From: an uncultured Acetatifactor sp.
GTDB taxonomy: Bacteria; Bacillota; Clostridia; Lachnospirales; Lachnospiraceae
Assembly (NCBI GenBank): GCA_910589035.1
Contig: CAJUSI010000086.1
Coordinates: forward strand, 1-14,153
Direction of reading: 5' to 3'
DNA length: 14,153 nt
Both the position numbers and the translations under genes were made by a program. The notes below the pieces were generated by a model that was not told where the DNA came from, searched no databases, and saw only the letters and a list, made by a program, of their open reading frames with translations. Shown here piece after piece: positions 13,299 to 14,153 of the stretch (its first letter is position 1; every line of letters begins with the position of its first letter).

Positions 13299-14153
13299 TT
13301 ATTCAACCCTTATATACCTCCCGTTTTTAGTAGCTGCTGTGCAGGTTAATCTGCCCATAGCCACCAGTTCATTCAGTAACTGCCTTGTCCTTGGTCCTTT
13401 TAATCCTATTTTTTCAGCAATTTCTTCTGTCCTATATAATACTTCTAACTCCATGCATGCAAGTATTTGATTCTGCCTTTCAGATAACAATGCCTCTTGC
13501 GTTTCTGCTGATTTTTCTGCTGATTCTGCTGATTTTTCTGCTGATTGTTGTCCATGTTTCGAAATCATTTTAAGATAAAGCGTTACCTGATTAAAGCGGT
13601 ATCTTATATCAGTTCCGGCTGCACCCAGCCCTCATCTTCCCAAGCTGCCAATATAGAAGGAAATCCAGAATCTGCGTTGTCCCCAAATCCAACCATTCTA
13701 AGCATAGTCTGCATATGCGGGTTTCTTGATTTTGAATTTCCTCCCCGGTAAATATCCTCCAGCGGGAGCTTCAAAATACCTGGATTGGTAAATTCAAAGC
13801 CATTTGACTTTTTTATCACTTTCAAAACACCTGCATCCATCAAATAATCGGCGTGTATAATAAGGTTTACAAATGCTTCCCTCACCGCTTTGTGTACCGG
13901 CGTTTCATCTACCCGCTGTATTCCCTCAAGCTTAAATGGTTTCTTCAAATCCTCCGTTAATTTAGGGGTAACTTTGGTAAAAAAATTAAACAGATTATTC
14001 TCCCATGTTCCATCATAGGTAATCCTGTCATTCCAACGAATATCCATTGTAATTTCGCTTTCATCGCGATAATCCATAAAAATATTGTCAAACTCGTCTC
14101 GTATGGCAAGTCCGTCTCCAAACATCATCAGGCCTGCAAGTGTCAGTCCTTCC
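13299..14153 (-). pseudogene. frameshifted gene for a GHKL-ATPase-like / winged-helix regulator (AlbA_2-type family), 5' end beyond the window
   Basis: From the window edge the frame reads EGLTLAGLMMFGDGLAIRDEF. It then has an ATPase-like block, VREAFVNLIIHADY, and EFTNPG, as in the 'RecG-like C-terminal' ATP-binding domain of Schlafen AlbA_2 family regulators. It stops at 13604-13606 after GWVQPELI. The next frame continues the same protein: DIRYRFNQVTLYLKMISKHG, then SAEK-type repeats and a C-terminal winged helix (RTEEIAEKIGLKGPRTRQLLNELV) to 13299. Restoring one base near 13608 would rejoin PEL to DIRYRF. So the gene carries a single-base frameshift, real or a sequence error. The C-terminal piece alone would start at 13568 without a ribosome site. 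The region is more AT-rich than its neighbours, suggesting accessory origin. Its N-terminal DNA-binding domain lies outside the window. Confidence 0.75.
13503..13546. repeat. SAEK-coding short repeats
   Basis: The motif TTCTGCTGATTT repeats with one 9-base shortened copy; on the minus strand it encodes SAEKSAESAEKSAE, a flexible linker between the ATPase-like part and the winged helix. Confidence 0.7.

Overview
The window looks like chromosome of a Gram-positive anaerobe of the class Clostridia, most likely Lachnospiraceae. The reasons are mid-to-high G+C protein genes with GGAGG-type ribosome sites, sigma-A promoters with 17-base spacers, and the neighbourhood hprK - ROK kinase - murB - rapZ - whiA - HPr-like - lipid kinase. 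The family assignment is inference; no rRNA or tRNA is present to fix it.

Left part (1-3236). The first 127 bases are the 5' end of a group II intron on the minus strand, just downstream of a consensus promoter (139-167). After about 550 bases without a convincing gene comes a small plus-strand coiled-coil gene whose 5' end is out of frame by one base. Its terminator lies inside the 3' end of a converging GNAT acetyltransferase gene. A plus-strand cyclophilin gene follows. Then come a non-coding element of about 405 bp bounded by long inverted repeats (MITE-like, 2617-3021), a palindromic AT-rich stretch, and a 23-bp tandem array that runs into the fba stop codon.

Middle (3237-5732, all minus). 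A class II fructose-bisphosphate aldolase gene has its own promoter. It is followed by a coupled pair: a membrane-anchored SPFH protein and a small ribbon-helix-helix DNA-binding protein, with a good promoter and a dyad over its -10 box.

Central operon (5841-12343, all minus). It runs from a strong promoter at 12315-12343 to a rho-independent terminator at 5841-5876: hprK, a ROK-family sugar kinase, murB, rapZ, whiA, an HPr-like protein and a diacylglycerol-kinase family gene. The HPr-like protein keeps Ser46, the HprK target, but has Met in place of the catalytic His15. It is therefore Crh-like, a regulatory rather than sugar-transporting partner, encoded in the same operon as its presumed kinase. 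This resembles the Bacillus subtilis yvcJ-yvcK-whiA-crh region, but no yvcK lies between rapZ and whiA. The 270-base murB-rapZ gap holds two hairpins with perfect 14-bp arms.

Right part (12377-14153, minus). A 12-bp tandem array abuts the hprK promoter. It is followed by an XRE-type regulator with a membrane C-terminus and a frameshifted gene for an ATPase-fold/winged-helix regulator that runs off the window.
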